NCBI GenBank assembly: GCA_937901895.1
Contig: CALGTD010000079.1
Location: 1-36,963 of the forward strand
DNA from: an uncultured Spartobacteria bacterium
Lineage (GTDB): Bacteria; Verrucomicrobiota; Verrucomicrobiia; Chthoniobacterales; JAATET01
Direction: 5' to 3'
DNA: 36,963 nt
Shown here: positions 30,932 to 36,684 of the stretch, piece by piece
How the letters are laid out: each line of letters begins with the position of its first letter
How positions within the stretch are numbered: position 1 is the first letter of the stretch
The notes under the pieces: model-generated
What the model was told of the DNA's origin: nothing
Seen by the model: only the letters and a program-made list of their open reading frames with translations
The model's database searches: none
Program-made: the position numbers and the translations under genes

Positions 30932-31273
30932 ATGGATATTCAGCGTTTCTTGACGCTTGGCGCGGGCGACAATTTCGGCCACCCCATTCAGCTTGTCGCG
31001 GTAGTTGCCGCCGCAGGCGGCATCTATTGGTTCGTGTCAGGCGACCCGACGCAGACCAAGCAGAGCGAATGGGAACAGCAGTATCAGGAAGCGACCTATC
31101 AGGACGCTTGCCCCCGATACTTTGCCAACGACACCTTGAAGGAGGAAAGCCCCTTCTATTGGTGCGAGGACTACCGCGACCGACTGGCAGGCGGCGAGAT
31201 CGCGGCGAAGCCGAAGCCGACCAGTTCGGCCAGCCGCGCCGAGTTCGATGCCATGTTGAAAGCCGCCGAGTAA
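30932..31273 (+). CDS. Cysteine-pair membrane protein, member A (113 aa)
   Basis: This small protein has one membrane segment (PIQLVAVVAAAGGIYWFVS, about 18-36) and a following domain with Cys60 (DACPRYF) and Cys78 in YWCEDYRDR. The same WCEDYRDR string occurs in the product at 32189, and shorter forms occur at 32480 and 32844. The tail SASRAEFDAMLKAAE resembles the end of the next gene (SDRAEFEALLMDAS). The cysteines probably form a disulfide outside the cytoplasm. The start at 30932 follows GAGGGCAACGCCATC. It belongs to no family known to me. Confidence 0.8.
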   Translation: MDIQRFLTLGAGDNFGHPIQLVAVVAAAGGIYWFVSGDPTQTKQSEWEQQYQEATYQDACPRYFANDTLKEESPFYWCEDYRDRLAGGEIAAKPKPTSSASRAEFDAMLKAAE

Positions 31274-31285
31274 GGAGCCGATACC

Positions 31286-31654
31286 ATGCAGGACATTTCA
31301 GAAGCCCTTACAAGCCCCACCACGAAGACAGGCGCGATCATGTCGTTTTGCGTTTTCTCGTTCCTCTGTTTCGGAGGCGGGGAATGGCTCTTCGGCGGGC
31401 CAACCGCCCATCAGGCCCGATTTATGCAGGAACGCTATCGGAGCGAGTGCGTCGGAACGGGTTGGGAAGCGCGTCAAAGCGAATATTGCCGCACCCACAA
31501 CACGGACGGTTCCGAAATGACGGAATCCGAGATCGCGGCCCGAGATCACGCCGAGGGTGCGCGGGCAAGTTCCCGCCCCGTCGTCAGTGCCAAGGCACCA
31601 AGCGCGTCCGACCGTGCCGAGTTCGAGGCTCTTTTGATGGACGCCAGCCGCTAG
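31286..31654 (+). CDS. Cysteine-pair membrane protein, member B (122 aa)
   Basis: One membrane segment (GAIMSFCVFSFLCFGGGEWLF, about 16-36) is followed by a polar domain with Cys55 and Cys68 spaced more closely than in its relatives and without the Trp-Cys-Glu motif. The C-terminal RAEFEALL pattern links it to the preceding gene. The start follows GTAAGGAGCCGATACC. It is the last gene before a terminator at 31717. It is probably a divergent paralogue within the same operon. Confidence 0.75.
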   Translation: MQDISEALTSPTTKTGAIMSFCVFSFLCFGGGEWLFGGPTAHQARFMQERYRSECVGTGWEARQSEYCRTHNTDGSEMTESEIAARDHAEGARASSRPVVSAKAPSASDRAEFEALLMDASR

Positions 31655-31716
31655 TCGGCTATTTCCGACCTTATGCCCCTCAATGTCGGTTATTTCCGAC
31701 ACCAGAGGTTCCGACA

Positions 31717-31741
31717 GGGTGGCTTTCGAGCCGCCCTTTTT
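31717..31741 (+). terminator. Intrinsic terminator after the P2a operon
   Basis: GGGTGGC-TTTCGA-GCCGCCC, with one G-T pair, is followed by TTTTT. Confidence 0.8.
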
Positions 31742-31800
31742 GTTGCCCGCAGGGCGCGGCCGAGGCCGATCCTATAGAGCGCACGGGCGGGGGCAGTCAG

Positions 31801-31916
31801 TCCCGGTTCCCGCGTGGCGGCGCTATGCTGAACCTCCTATGGCTACCCTTTTTCCGCCCTTTGGCGCGTCGAGAATTCCCGGTTTCGCGGCAAGCCGCCG
31901 CTATGCTGAAACCTCC
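31801..31916. repeat. Imperfect direct repeat of about 40 bases
   Basis: TCCCGGTT..CGCG...GCGGCGCTATGCTGAACCTCC (31801-31836) recurs as TTCCCGGTTTCGCGG...GCCGCCGCTATGCTGAAACCTCC (31876-31916), about 75 bases apart. It could be a protein-binding pair, a recombination target or a remnant of duplication. Confidence 0.5.
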
Positions 31917-32009
31917 GATGTTCTTCATTGTCTGCCCTTGCTCCCACCGTCGTTCACGCAAGGAGAGGGATCGCCGGCGGCTCTCCAGGGCTACGCCAGG
32001 CGCAGCCTT

Positions 32010-32026
32010 ATCGATCGTCGATCGAT
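32010..32026. repeat. CGATCG palindrome R2, right-hand copy
   Basis: This is the same 17-base palindrome ATCGATCGTCGATCGAT as at 7441. It lies 100 bases upstream of promoter P2b rather than a P1 promoter. Confidence 0.65.
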
Positions 32027-32109
32027 GACGGGCAAGGGATGCCCGAAAAGGCAGGCGATAGGGAAGAAAGCCGCGGCCTTGAAAAGGGCTGAAAAGCAAG
32101 CAAAATCAG

Positions 32110-32139
32110 TTGACATAAGTGGACATTGGCAACTATTAT
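32110..32139 (+). promoter_or_regulatory. Promoter P2, copy b
   Basis: Consensus TTGACA (32110-32115), an 18-base spacer with GTGGACATTGGCAAC (32119-32133), and TATTAT (32134-32139). It drives the operon of cysteine-pair proteins starting at 32189. Confidence 0.8.
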
Positions 32140-32188
32140 ATAGAGGCCAGTCCGTCACCTGGGCGGCTACTTTTGGAGGTGTTTTGTA

Positions 32189-32476
32189 ATGAGTTCGACA
32201 CGTCAAGTTCCGCCCGCGTTGGCCGTTCTCGGCTTTCTCGGTGCCTGTTGGTATTCCGGCGTTCTCGGCATGGCGTGGGATAGCTGGTCAACGCACTACG
32301 CCCGCTTGCAGGCGGAAAAAGCCCGCGTGGCTATCGTCCGTAAGGCGGGCATGGAACAGGCTTTCCCGACCGTCTGCCCTGACTATTACGCCGCCAGTTG
32401 GTTTGATCGCCAATGGAGCTATCGAGTGTTGCGGTGGTGCGAGGACTACCGCGACCGCTTCCCGCAGGAGGGTTGA
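32189..32476 (+). CDS. Cysteine-pair membrane protein, member C (95 aa)
   Basis: This 95-residue protein has one N-terminal membrane segment (ALAVLGFLGACWYSGVLGMAW, about 10-30), a charged helix and a C-terminal domain with Cys63 (TVCPDYY) and Cys84 in RWCEDYRDR. It shares CPxY and WCEDYRDR with the product at 30932 and TVCPxY with that at 32480. The start follows GGAGGTGTTTTGTA. It is the first gene after promoter P2b; the next gene begins four bases after its stop. Confidence 0.8.
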   Translation: MSSTRQVPPALAVLGFLGACWYSGVLGMAWDSWSTHYARLQAEKARVAIVRKAGMEQAFPTVCPDYYAASWFDRQWSYRVLRWCEDYRDRFPQEG

Positions 32477-32479
32477 AAT

Positions 32480-32851
32480 ATGGATTATATCTTGAGCTTC
32501 ATCCCTTCCCTGTCGTGGTGGCAGTGGGTTGGGGTCGGTTTCGCGGCTACGCTCTTTGCGCCCCGCGTCGTCGGTGGCCTTATCATCGTTACCGTTCTTG
32601 GAGGCTTGGCGACCGTCGTTGTGGTCTGCTCCTATATCTTTCTCTCGACGCTGGTTCCTATGGTTGTTGGCTCTTGGCAGGCCAACGAGGCATCGAACAT
32701 GAGAGCGCGAGGCTACGACAAGCCGGAGTATCGTGCCGAGATCGCGGCGACCGTCTGCCCCGGCTATCAATCGGCATGGTGGTTCGAAAAGACGTTCAAG
32801 GCCGAGACGCGGTTGCTGTCATGGTGCGAGGGGTGGAAGGGCAATGAGTGA
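32480..32851 (+). CDS. Cysteine-pair membrane protein, member D (123 aa)
   Basis: Two or three closely spaced membrane segments occupy about residues 13-63. The C-terminal domain has Cys93 (TVCPGYQSAWWFEK) and Cys116 in SWCEGW. It is therefore related to members A, C and E but has more membrane-spanning sequence. The ribosome site GGAGGGTTGAAAT overlaps the end of the preceding gene. Its own 3' end overlaps the next start (ATGAGTGA). Confidence 0.8.
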   Translation: MDYILSFIPSLSWWQWVGVGFAATLFAPRVVGGLIIVTVLGGLATVVVVCSYIFLSTLVPMVVGSWQANEASNMRARGYDKPEYRAEIAATVCPGYQSAWWFEKTFKAETRLLSWCEGWKGNE

Positions 32852-33068
32852 CACCGCCCCCATGATCCGGCTTGTCGGCGTTTCCGCGCTATTGCTTGCC
32901 GCCACGGCTACCGTGCAGGCCGTCATTCCAGAATCCGACCCGTGGGCCGATCCATCTTATCGGAATGCAGAGGGTTGGCGGGTATGTTCCGGCTATCTCG
33001 ACAGGACGCCCGAGGAACGCGCCACAATGCCCGCGTGGTGCGAGGATTGGGCAACAGGAGACGTTTAG
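32844..33068 (+). CDS. Cysteine-pair secreted protein, member E (74 aa)
   Basis: A hydrophobic segment (IRLVGVSALLLAATATVQA) with an Ala-x-Ala-like end resembles a Sec signal peptide. The short mature part has Cys48 (RVCSGYLDR) and Cys66 in AWCEDW. It is the smallest member of the family. The ATG at 32844 overlaps the preceding gene by eight bases; an open frame further upstream has no ribosome site. Since this member looks secreted, the cysteine domain of the whole family is probably periplasmic. Confidence 0.75.
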   Translation: MSDTAPMIRLVGVSALLLAATATVQAVIPESDPWADPSYRNAEGWRVCSGYLDRTPEERATMPAWCEDWATGDV

Positions 33069-33069
33069 C

Positions 33070-33564
33070 ATGACATACGAGGATCGCGTTCCATCGACCA
33101 TTCCGACGCCCGCAGAGCTTGCCGCCGCGCCCGTTATCGACCGTTGGCAAGTCATCGAGTCCGGCCCGTGGATGCACGGCCAGTTGTGGGGCTACTTCCG
33201 CAATCATCCCGAGATCGCAGACGGCACCTATGCCCACTCTTCCCCTGTCATCTATCTTGAGGCCACGGAGCGGCCGACATGGGCAGTCACGCGCAAACGC
33301 ATCTATCGGCTTGGCGACCCTATGGGCGCGGCCGAGAAGCGCATTCGTGAGATCGCGGCAGGGTTCGGGATCACGGCCGAGCGCGTCTTGCTTGACGACC
33401 TGGTTGACAAGTGGGGAGAGCTTTCCGGCGAAAGCGGGGAACAGGCCGACGAGGTGGAGCAGTTGGCTATCAACCTTCGACGGCGCGAGTTGGTCGATCC
33501 TGACGAAATGTTCGAGCTGATCGGCAACTACATTTGCGAGAAATATGCCGCCAAGCAGGCTTGA
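33070..33564 (+). CDS. Hypothetical cytoplasmic protein (164 aa)
   Basis: This 164-residue soluble protein is the last gene of the P2b operon. The N-terminal part contains an aromatic-rich beta region (VIDRWQVIESGPWMHGQLWG, then HSSPVIYLE, then AVTRKRIYRLG). The C-terminal half is acidic and helical. It has one cysteine and no membrane segment. It is not recognised. The start follows AGGAGACGTTTAGC. A strong terminator follows at 33624. Confidence 0.8.
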   Translation: MTYEDRVPSTIPTPAELAAAPVIDRWQVIESGPWMHGQLWGYFRNHPEIADGTYAHSSPVIYLEATERPTWAVTRKRIYRLGDPMGAAEKRIREIAAGFGITAERVLLDDLVDKWGELSGESGEQADEVEQLAINLRRRELVDPDEMFELIGNYICEKYAAKQA

Positions 33565-33623
33565 TCGGAGCGCGGCCGACTCTATAACCCGACGCGATCC
33601 ATGCGGCGGATCGAGCATGAAAG

Positions 33624-33648
33624 AGGCGGCTTAATTGCCGCCTTTTTC
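33624..33648 (+). terminator. Intrinsic terminator after P2b operon
   Basis: AGGCGGC (33624-33630) and GCCGCCT (33637-33643) pair around TTAATT, followed by TTTTCTTT. It is near-identical to the terminator at 27136. Confidence 0.85.
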
Positions 33649-33665
33649 TTTGTCATCGCGGAGCC

Positions 33666-34223
33666 TTAGAATTGGCCGCTATCGGGCAACTCGCCCACTA
33701 GATGCGCGTGTTTCTCGCATGTGGTTTTCCAAAGGTGCGGCCCCTTCCGCAAATGCCCCGGCCTCCCGCATTCCTCGCACGTCTCTGTTGAGAACAGCTT
33801 GTAAGCGTCACGGATCGCCTTGATTTCGTCCTTGTGCGTCCAGTCGTGGTCGATGTGGAGAACCATCGCCCCGAACTTCTCCTTGCCGCCTGTCACCTTT
33901 GGAGGGCCGGGGATCGCGGTCAGTTTCGTGAGAGCGTTCCGCAGGATTTGCTCCCATCCCGGCCCGAAAGCGAACTTCGCGTCCGGCTCGACGACATAGC
34001 CGAATTGCTCGAAAACGTGCAGGAACTTCCGCCTTTCAAATTCGGCGCGGGCTTCCTCAAGGGCTTCTGCAGTAAACAGCACCTCCGTCTTTTCGTGCCA
34101 GAACTGGCCTTCGAATGGCTCCACCTTTGACGCCGTGATTGCGCCTGTCTCCATCAGATACATGATGTTGTAGCGCATTACCCCGAGCCGTTCGGCGGCT
34201 TCCTTGAGCGTCAGCATTTCCAT
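33666..34223 (-). CDS. Excisionase/MerR-like HTH protein with zinc-binding C-terminus (185 aa)
   Basis: Residues 3-30 (MLTLKEAAERLGVMRYNIMY) are the helix-turn-helix start of MerR/excisionase-type proteins. The C-terminus has Cys149 and Cys152 (CEECG) and Cys169 with His172 (TTCEKH), a probable single zinc site. The middle, including a GKEKFGAMVLHIDHDWTHKD stretch, is unassigned. The ATG at 34223 follows GAAGGTGACGAAC; GTG at 34232 is an alternative. It is divergent from ardC, with a TATAAA-containing palindrome upstream that is repeated at 10188. It may regulate its own and neighbouring genes. Confidence 0.75.
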   Translation of the reverse strand: MEMLTLKEAAERLGVMRYNIMYLMETGAITASKVEPFEGQFWHEKTEVLFTAEALEEARAEFERRKFLHVFEQFGYVVEPDAKFAFGPGWEQILRNALTKLTAIPGPPKVTGGKEKFGAMVLHIDHDWTHKDEIKAIRDAYKLFSTETCEECGRPGHLRKGPHLWKTTCEKHAHLVGELPDSGQF

Positions 34224-34245
34224 GTTCGTCACCTTCGGTTCTTGC

Positions 34246-34260
34246 GCCCTTTATAGGGGC
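34246..34260 (-). promoter_or_regulatory. TATAAA palindrome, exact repeat of the site at 10188
   Basis: On the minus strand GCCCCTATAAAGGGC, with GCCC/GGGC arms around a -10-like TATAAA, lies 23 bases upstream of the gene start at 34223. The identical 15-mer is found on the plus strand in the helicase leader. Confidence 0.5.
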
Positions 34261-34262
34261 TT

Positions 34263-34284
34263 TCGAGGAGATAGGGGGGGAAGT
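34263..34284 (+). repeat. Dispersed repeat R1, copy o
   Basis: TCGAGGAGATAGGGGGGGAA, continuing as GT, lies in the divergent control region between the zinc protein gene and ardC. On the minus strand it would fall between a TTGACA and the gene. Confidence 0.5.
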
Positions 34285-34381
34285 CGGGCAGGTTGTCAAT
34301 GGGCATCATGTAACATTGAATGAATTAACAAATCCGTTAACCATTGGCGGAAAGATCGAGGCAAAAGCAGGGTCAAAAGCG

Positions 34382-34410
34382 TTTACAAGGTGCCCAATGG
34401 GCACTATTAA
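34382..34410 (+). promoter_or_regulatory. Promoter P2, copy c, of ardC
   Basis: TTTACA (34382-34387), a 17-base spacer with the nearly perfect palindrome GTGCCCAATGGGCAC (34390-34404), and TATTAA (34405-34410). This copy has the best dyad symmetry of the P2 operators, so a dimeric repressor is likely. A partial second site (CAATGGGCATC) lies near 34298. Confidence 0.75.
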
Positions 34411-34446
34411 TAGGGGCATCGGAACACACAAACGGAGCCTTTCGAA

Positions 34447-35364
34447 ATGACCAAGACGACCTCTTTTGTTTCCCCTTACAAGCTCATCACCGACAAGATC
34501 GTTTCCGCCCTGGAACAGGGTGTTGCCGCATGGGTGAAGCCGTGGAAGTCCAAGGGTGCGGTTGTTGCTTCTATGCCCATGAATTTCACGACGAAGACGA
34601 CCTATCGCGGGATCAATACCGTGATGCTCTACTGCGCTTGCATCGATAACGGTTGGGACGTTCCGGCGTTTGCCACGTTCAAGCAGATCAAGGCCGCAGG
34701 CGGTCAGGTTGTGAAGGGAGCGAAGGGCGAACACGTCTATTTCATGTCGAAGATCGAGCGGGAGCCGAAGACCGAGGAGGAGGCCGCGAAGGTCAACGAG
34801 AACGGCAAATATGAGCAGTTCATTTTGAAGGGCTACACCGTTTTCAACATCGCCCAGACCGAGGGCTTGGAAGTCAACATCGAGGGTATGGCGAAGCCGA
34901 GCGAAATCCCGGCCGACGTTCTCGACCTTTGCAACGTTGTTGGCGTGAAGTTGGCACATGGCGGCGACCGCGCATTTTATCAGCCTGTCACGGACAAGGT
35001 GACGATGCCCGCCCCCGAGGCGTTCGAAACCCTGTCGCACTACAAGGCGACGGCATTCCATGAAGTCGGCCACGCTACGGGCCACGCAGACCGCCTTAAC
35101 CGCACGTTCGGCAAGAAGTTCGGAGATCAGGCATACGCCTACGAGGAGCTTGTTGCAGAGCTTTCCGCCGCGTTCCTTTGCATGGAGTTCGGAGTTGAGG
35201 GGCAGTTGCGCCACCCCGAATATATCGCCTCTTGGATCAAGGTTCTGAAAGACGACGACCGCGCATTCTACAAAGCCGCCGCCGACGCGCAGAAGGCTTT
35301 GGACTGGATCAGGGAGCGGGCGCAGTTGGGAAACGGCGCTGACGACATGAGGGAGGCGGCTTAG
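34447..35364 (+). CDS. ardC: ArdC-type antirestriction protein (305 aa)
   Basis: This protein is predicted to protect incoming plasmid DNA from host restriction. The N-terminal part (about 5-130) matches the single-strand DNA-binding domain of ArdC proteins (LITDKIVSALEQGVAAWVKPW, and the YRGINTVML segment). The C-terminal part is a zincin-like metallopeptidase domain with HEVGHATGH (His205, Glu206, His209) and the downstream EELVAELSAAFLC helix carrying the third ligand. Length is normal for the family. It is the first gene of the P2c operon, so its expression is probably linked to that of the envelope operons sharing this promoter type. Confidence 0.93.
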   Translation: MTKTTSFVSPYKLITDKIVSALEQGVAAWVKPWKSKGAVVASMPMNFTTKTTYRGINTVMLYCACIDNGWDVPAFATFKQIKAAGGQVVKGAKGEHVYFMSKIEREPKTEEEAAKVNENGKYEQFILKGYTVFNIAQTEGLEVNIEGMAKPSEIPADVLDLCNVVGVKLAHGGDRAFYQPVTDKVTMPAPEAFETLSHYKATAFHEVGHATGHADRLNRTFGKKFGDQAYAYEELVAELSAAFLCMEFGVEGQLRHPEYIASWIKVLKDDDRAFYKAAADAQKALDWIRERAQLGNGADDMREAA

Positions 35365-35402
35365 GCCGCTTCCTTCCCCCAGATCGAGCAGGAGCCGACC
35401 AA

Positions 35403-35624
35403 ATGACCGACCAGACCGAAGACAACCGCAAGCTTGCCGCCGAGTTCGCACAGGCCGCATTCGAAGACGCTTGCGAGGCCCGCGAGGGCGAACCCATTCC
35501 CGGCAGCATGTCGGCTTTCGACATCGCAGGCGTTGCCATGCAGTGCAAGGACGAGGCCGAATTGCGGTTCAGCGTCCGCATATCTGCAACGATCGATGAG
35601 GATTGGAATTGGCGCTTTTTCTAG
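35403..35624 (+). CDS. Small acidic hypothetical protein (73 aa)
   Basis: This 73-residue acidic protein follows ardC by 38 bases, with an AGCAGGAGCCGACCAA ribosome site. It has an N-terminal helix (KLAAEFAQAAFEDACEAREG) and a short beta-like end (LRFSVRISATIDEDWNWRFF). It is not recognised. Being next to ardC and small and acidic, it could be another counter-restriction factor, but this is inference. Confidence 0.7.
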   Translation: MTDQTEDNRKLAAEFAQAAFEDACEAREGEPIPGSMSAFDIAGVAMQCKDEAELRFSVRISATIDEDWNWRFF

Positions 35625-35640
35625 CGCCGTTCACCCATCC

Positions 35641-35656
35641 TTTTCCCTATCTCCTA
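35641..35656 (-). repeat. Dispersed repeat R1, weaker copy p
   Basis: TTTTCCCTATCTCCTA lies in the gap between two small genes and lacks two of the central C residues. Confidence 0.35.
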
Positions 35657-35701
35657 ACCCATCCCCCATGAGTTTCTTGTAAGTTGTAAGGCAGGCATAG
35701 C

Positions 35702-35995
35702 ATGACCCAGACCCAGACGACCGCCCCCACCATGACCCGCGACCAGATCGCAACCGCCGTTTCCGACCTCCGCCAGATGCGGTTTGCGATTGCCGACTTG
35801 CAGGGCATCGCTTGGAGCATGATCACACTGGCGAGGACAAACGACGACATTCCAGCCGAGTTGCGCGAGGACATGGAAGCGGCAATCGCTTTGATTGACC
35901 GCGCCGACAAGATCGCAGGGGCGCGAATGGTGGAACTTTACCACGCGCCCACCCTCAAGGCCGCAAACGACATCGAGGAGGAGAAGGCGGCTTAG
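35702..35995 (+). CDS. Helical hypothetical protein (97 aa)
   Basis: This 97-residue all-helical protein has no recognised domain. The Thr/Gln-rich start precedes a helix-rich body (TRDQIATAVSDLRQMRFAIA and a later EDMEAAIALIDRADKIAG). The ribosome site is weak (AGGCAGGCATAGC), so expression may depend on upstream translation. Confidence 0.65.
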   Translation: MTQTQTTAPTMTRDQIATAVSDLRQMRFAIADLQGIAWSMITLARTNDDIPAELREDMEAAIALIDRADKIAGARMVELYHAPTLKAANDIEEEKAA

Positions 35996-36026
35996 GCCGT
36001 CTTTTCCCGCTTCCGAGGATCCACGC

Positions 36027-36230
36027 ATGTTCAAGGAAACCGACACCACCGCCGAAGCCAAGCGTTACCGCATGGCGCAGATGATCGAGAACAACGGAAT
36101 CGAGGGCGCGGCGACCGACCCCGCGCTTGTCGTCATCATCGAGCGGGGCGCGGCCGAAGGGCTTTCTCAAGATGAGATCGCCGCCCGCGTGATTGCCCAG
36201 ATCGAGGCCGAGCAGGGAGAACAGGAATGA
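36027..36230 (+). CDS. Small acidic helical protein (67 aa)
   Basis: This 67-residue acidic protein has two likely helices and no motif. The ATG at 36027 follows CCGAGGATCCACGC. Its stop overlaps the next start by ATGA. Function is unknown. Confidence 0.65.
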   Translation: MFKETDTTAEAKRYRMAQMIENNGIEGAATDPALVVIIERGAAEGLSQDEIAARVIAQIEAEQGEQE

Positions 36231-36493
36231 GCCGTGTTCTTTCCCGCCGCCTAGTCATCGAATGGCGACCGTTCGAGGCCGCAGACGGCCGGGAGATCGC
36301 ATTTGCGCACTTCCCCGAGCCGTTCCAGATGGACGACGCGGAGTTTGCCGCGTTCGAGGCCGTAACGTCCGCATGGAGCCGTCAGCATTGGCAGGGCATG
36401 GGCGAGGTCCGGCAGTCCGAGGGATCGCCCGCCGACCTGATCGCCGCCCTTGCCGCGCTTGGCTACGAGATCGAGGAGCGCGGGAGCCGATGA
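36227..36493 (+). CDS. Hypothetical protein (88 aa)
   Basis: This 88-residue soluble protein has a basic start (RVLSRRLVIEW) and an acidic, aromatic middle (FPEPFQMDDAEFAAFEAV). It overlaps both neighbours by ATGA, forming a tightly coupled trio. It is not recognised. Confidence 0.7.
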   Translation: MSRVLSRRLVIEWRPFEAADGREIAFAHFPEPFQMDDAEFAAFEAVTSAWSRQHWQGMGEVRQSEGSPADLIAALAALGYEIEERGSR

Positions 36494-36684
36494 GATACCA
36501 CGACGCCCTTTGCGCTACCGTCAGCCTTGCCGAGGCACAGGCCGAGTTGCGCCGCCACGGGATCACCGCGACCGTCGCAGACGACGGCACCCTTTCCTGT
36601 CAGGAAACAGGGGAGAAGATCGCGGAGCCGATAGAGCCAGACGGCTACGAGGGAGCCGACATTATCGGGGTTCTTGGCTACTGA
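36490..36684 (+). CDS. Small hypothetical protein (64 aa)
   Basis: This 64-residue protein is the last of the trio after ardC. It has an N-terminal helix (LAEAQAELRRHGI) then strands with VADDGTLSCQETGE, giving a compact alpha/beta look. Its stop overlaps the 3' end of the convergent ligase gene. Function is unknown. Confidence 0.65.
   Translation: MRYHDALCATVSLAEAQAELRRHGITATVADDGTLSCQETGEKIAEPIEPDGYEGADIIGVLGY

Larger units (their letters stand above)
31655..32188. other. Gene-free region with repeats, terminator, palindrome and promoter
   Basis: No coding region is supported in these 534 bases. They contain tandem TCGGyTATTTCCGAC (31655-31669, 31686-31700), a terminator (31717-31741), an imperfect direct repeat of about 40 bases (around 31801-31836 and 31876-31916), an R2 palindrome (32010-32026) and promoter P2b (32110-32139). 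Apparent frames across it run through the flanking genes out of phase. Confidence 0.6.

Noticed and set aside
31027..32028. 333-codon plus-strand frame across members A and B and the following gap
   Set aside because: It is out of frame with two genes that have membrane segments, family resemblance and ribosome sites, and it runs through a terminator.
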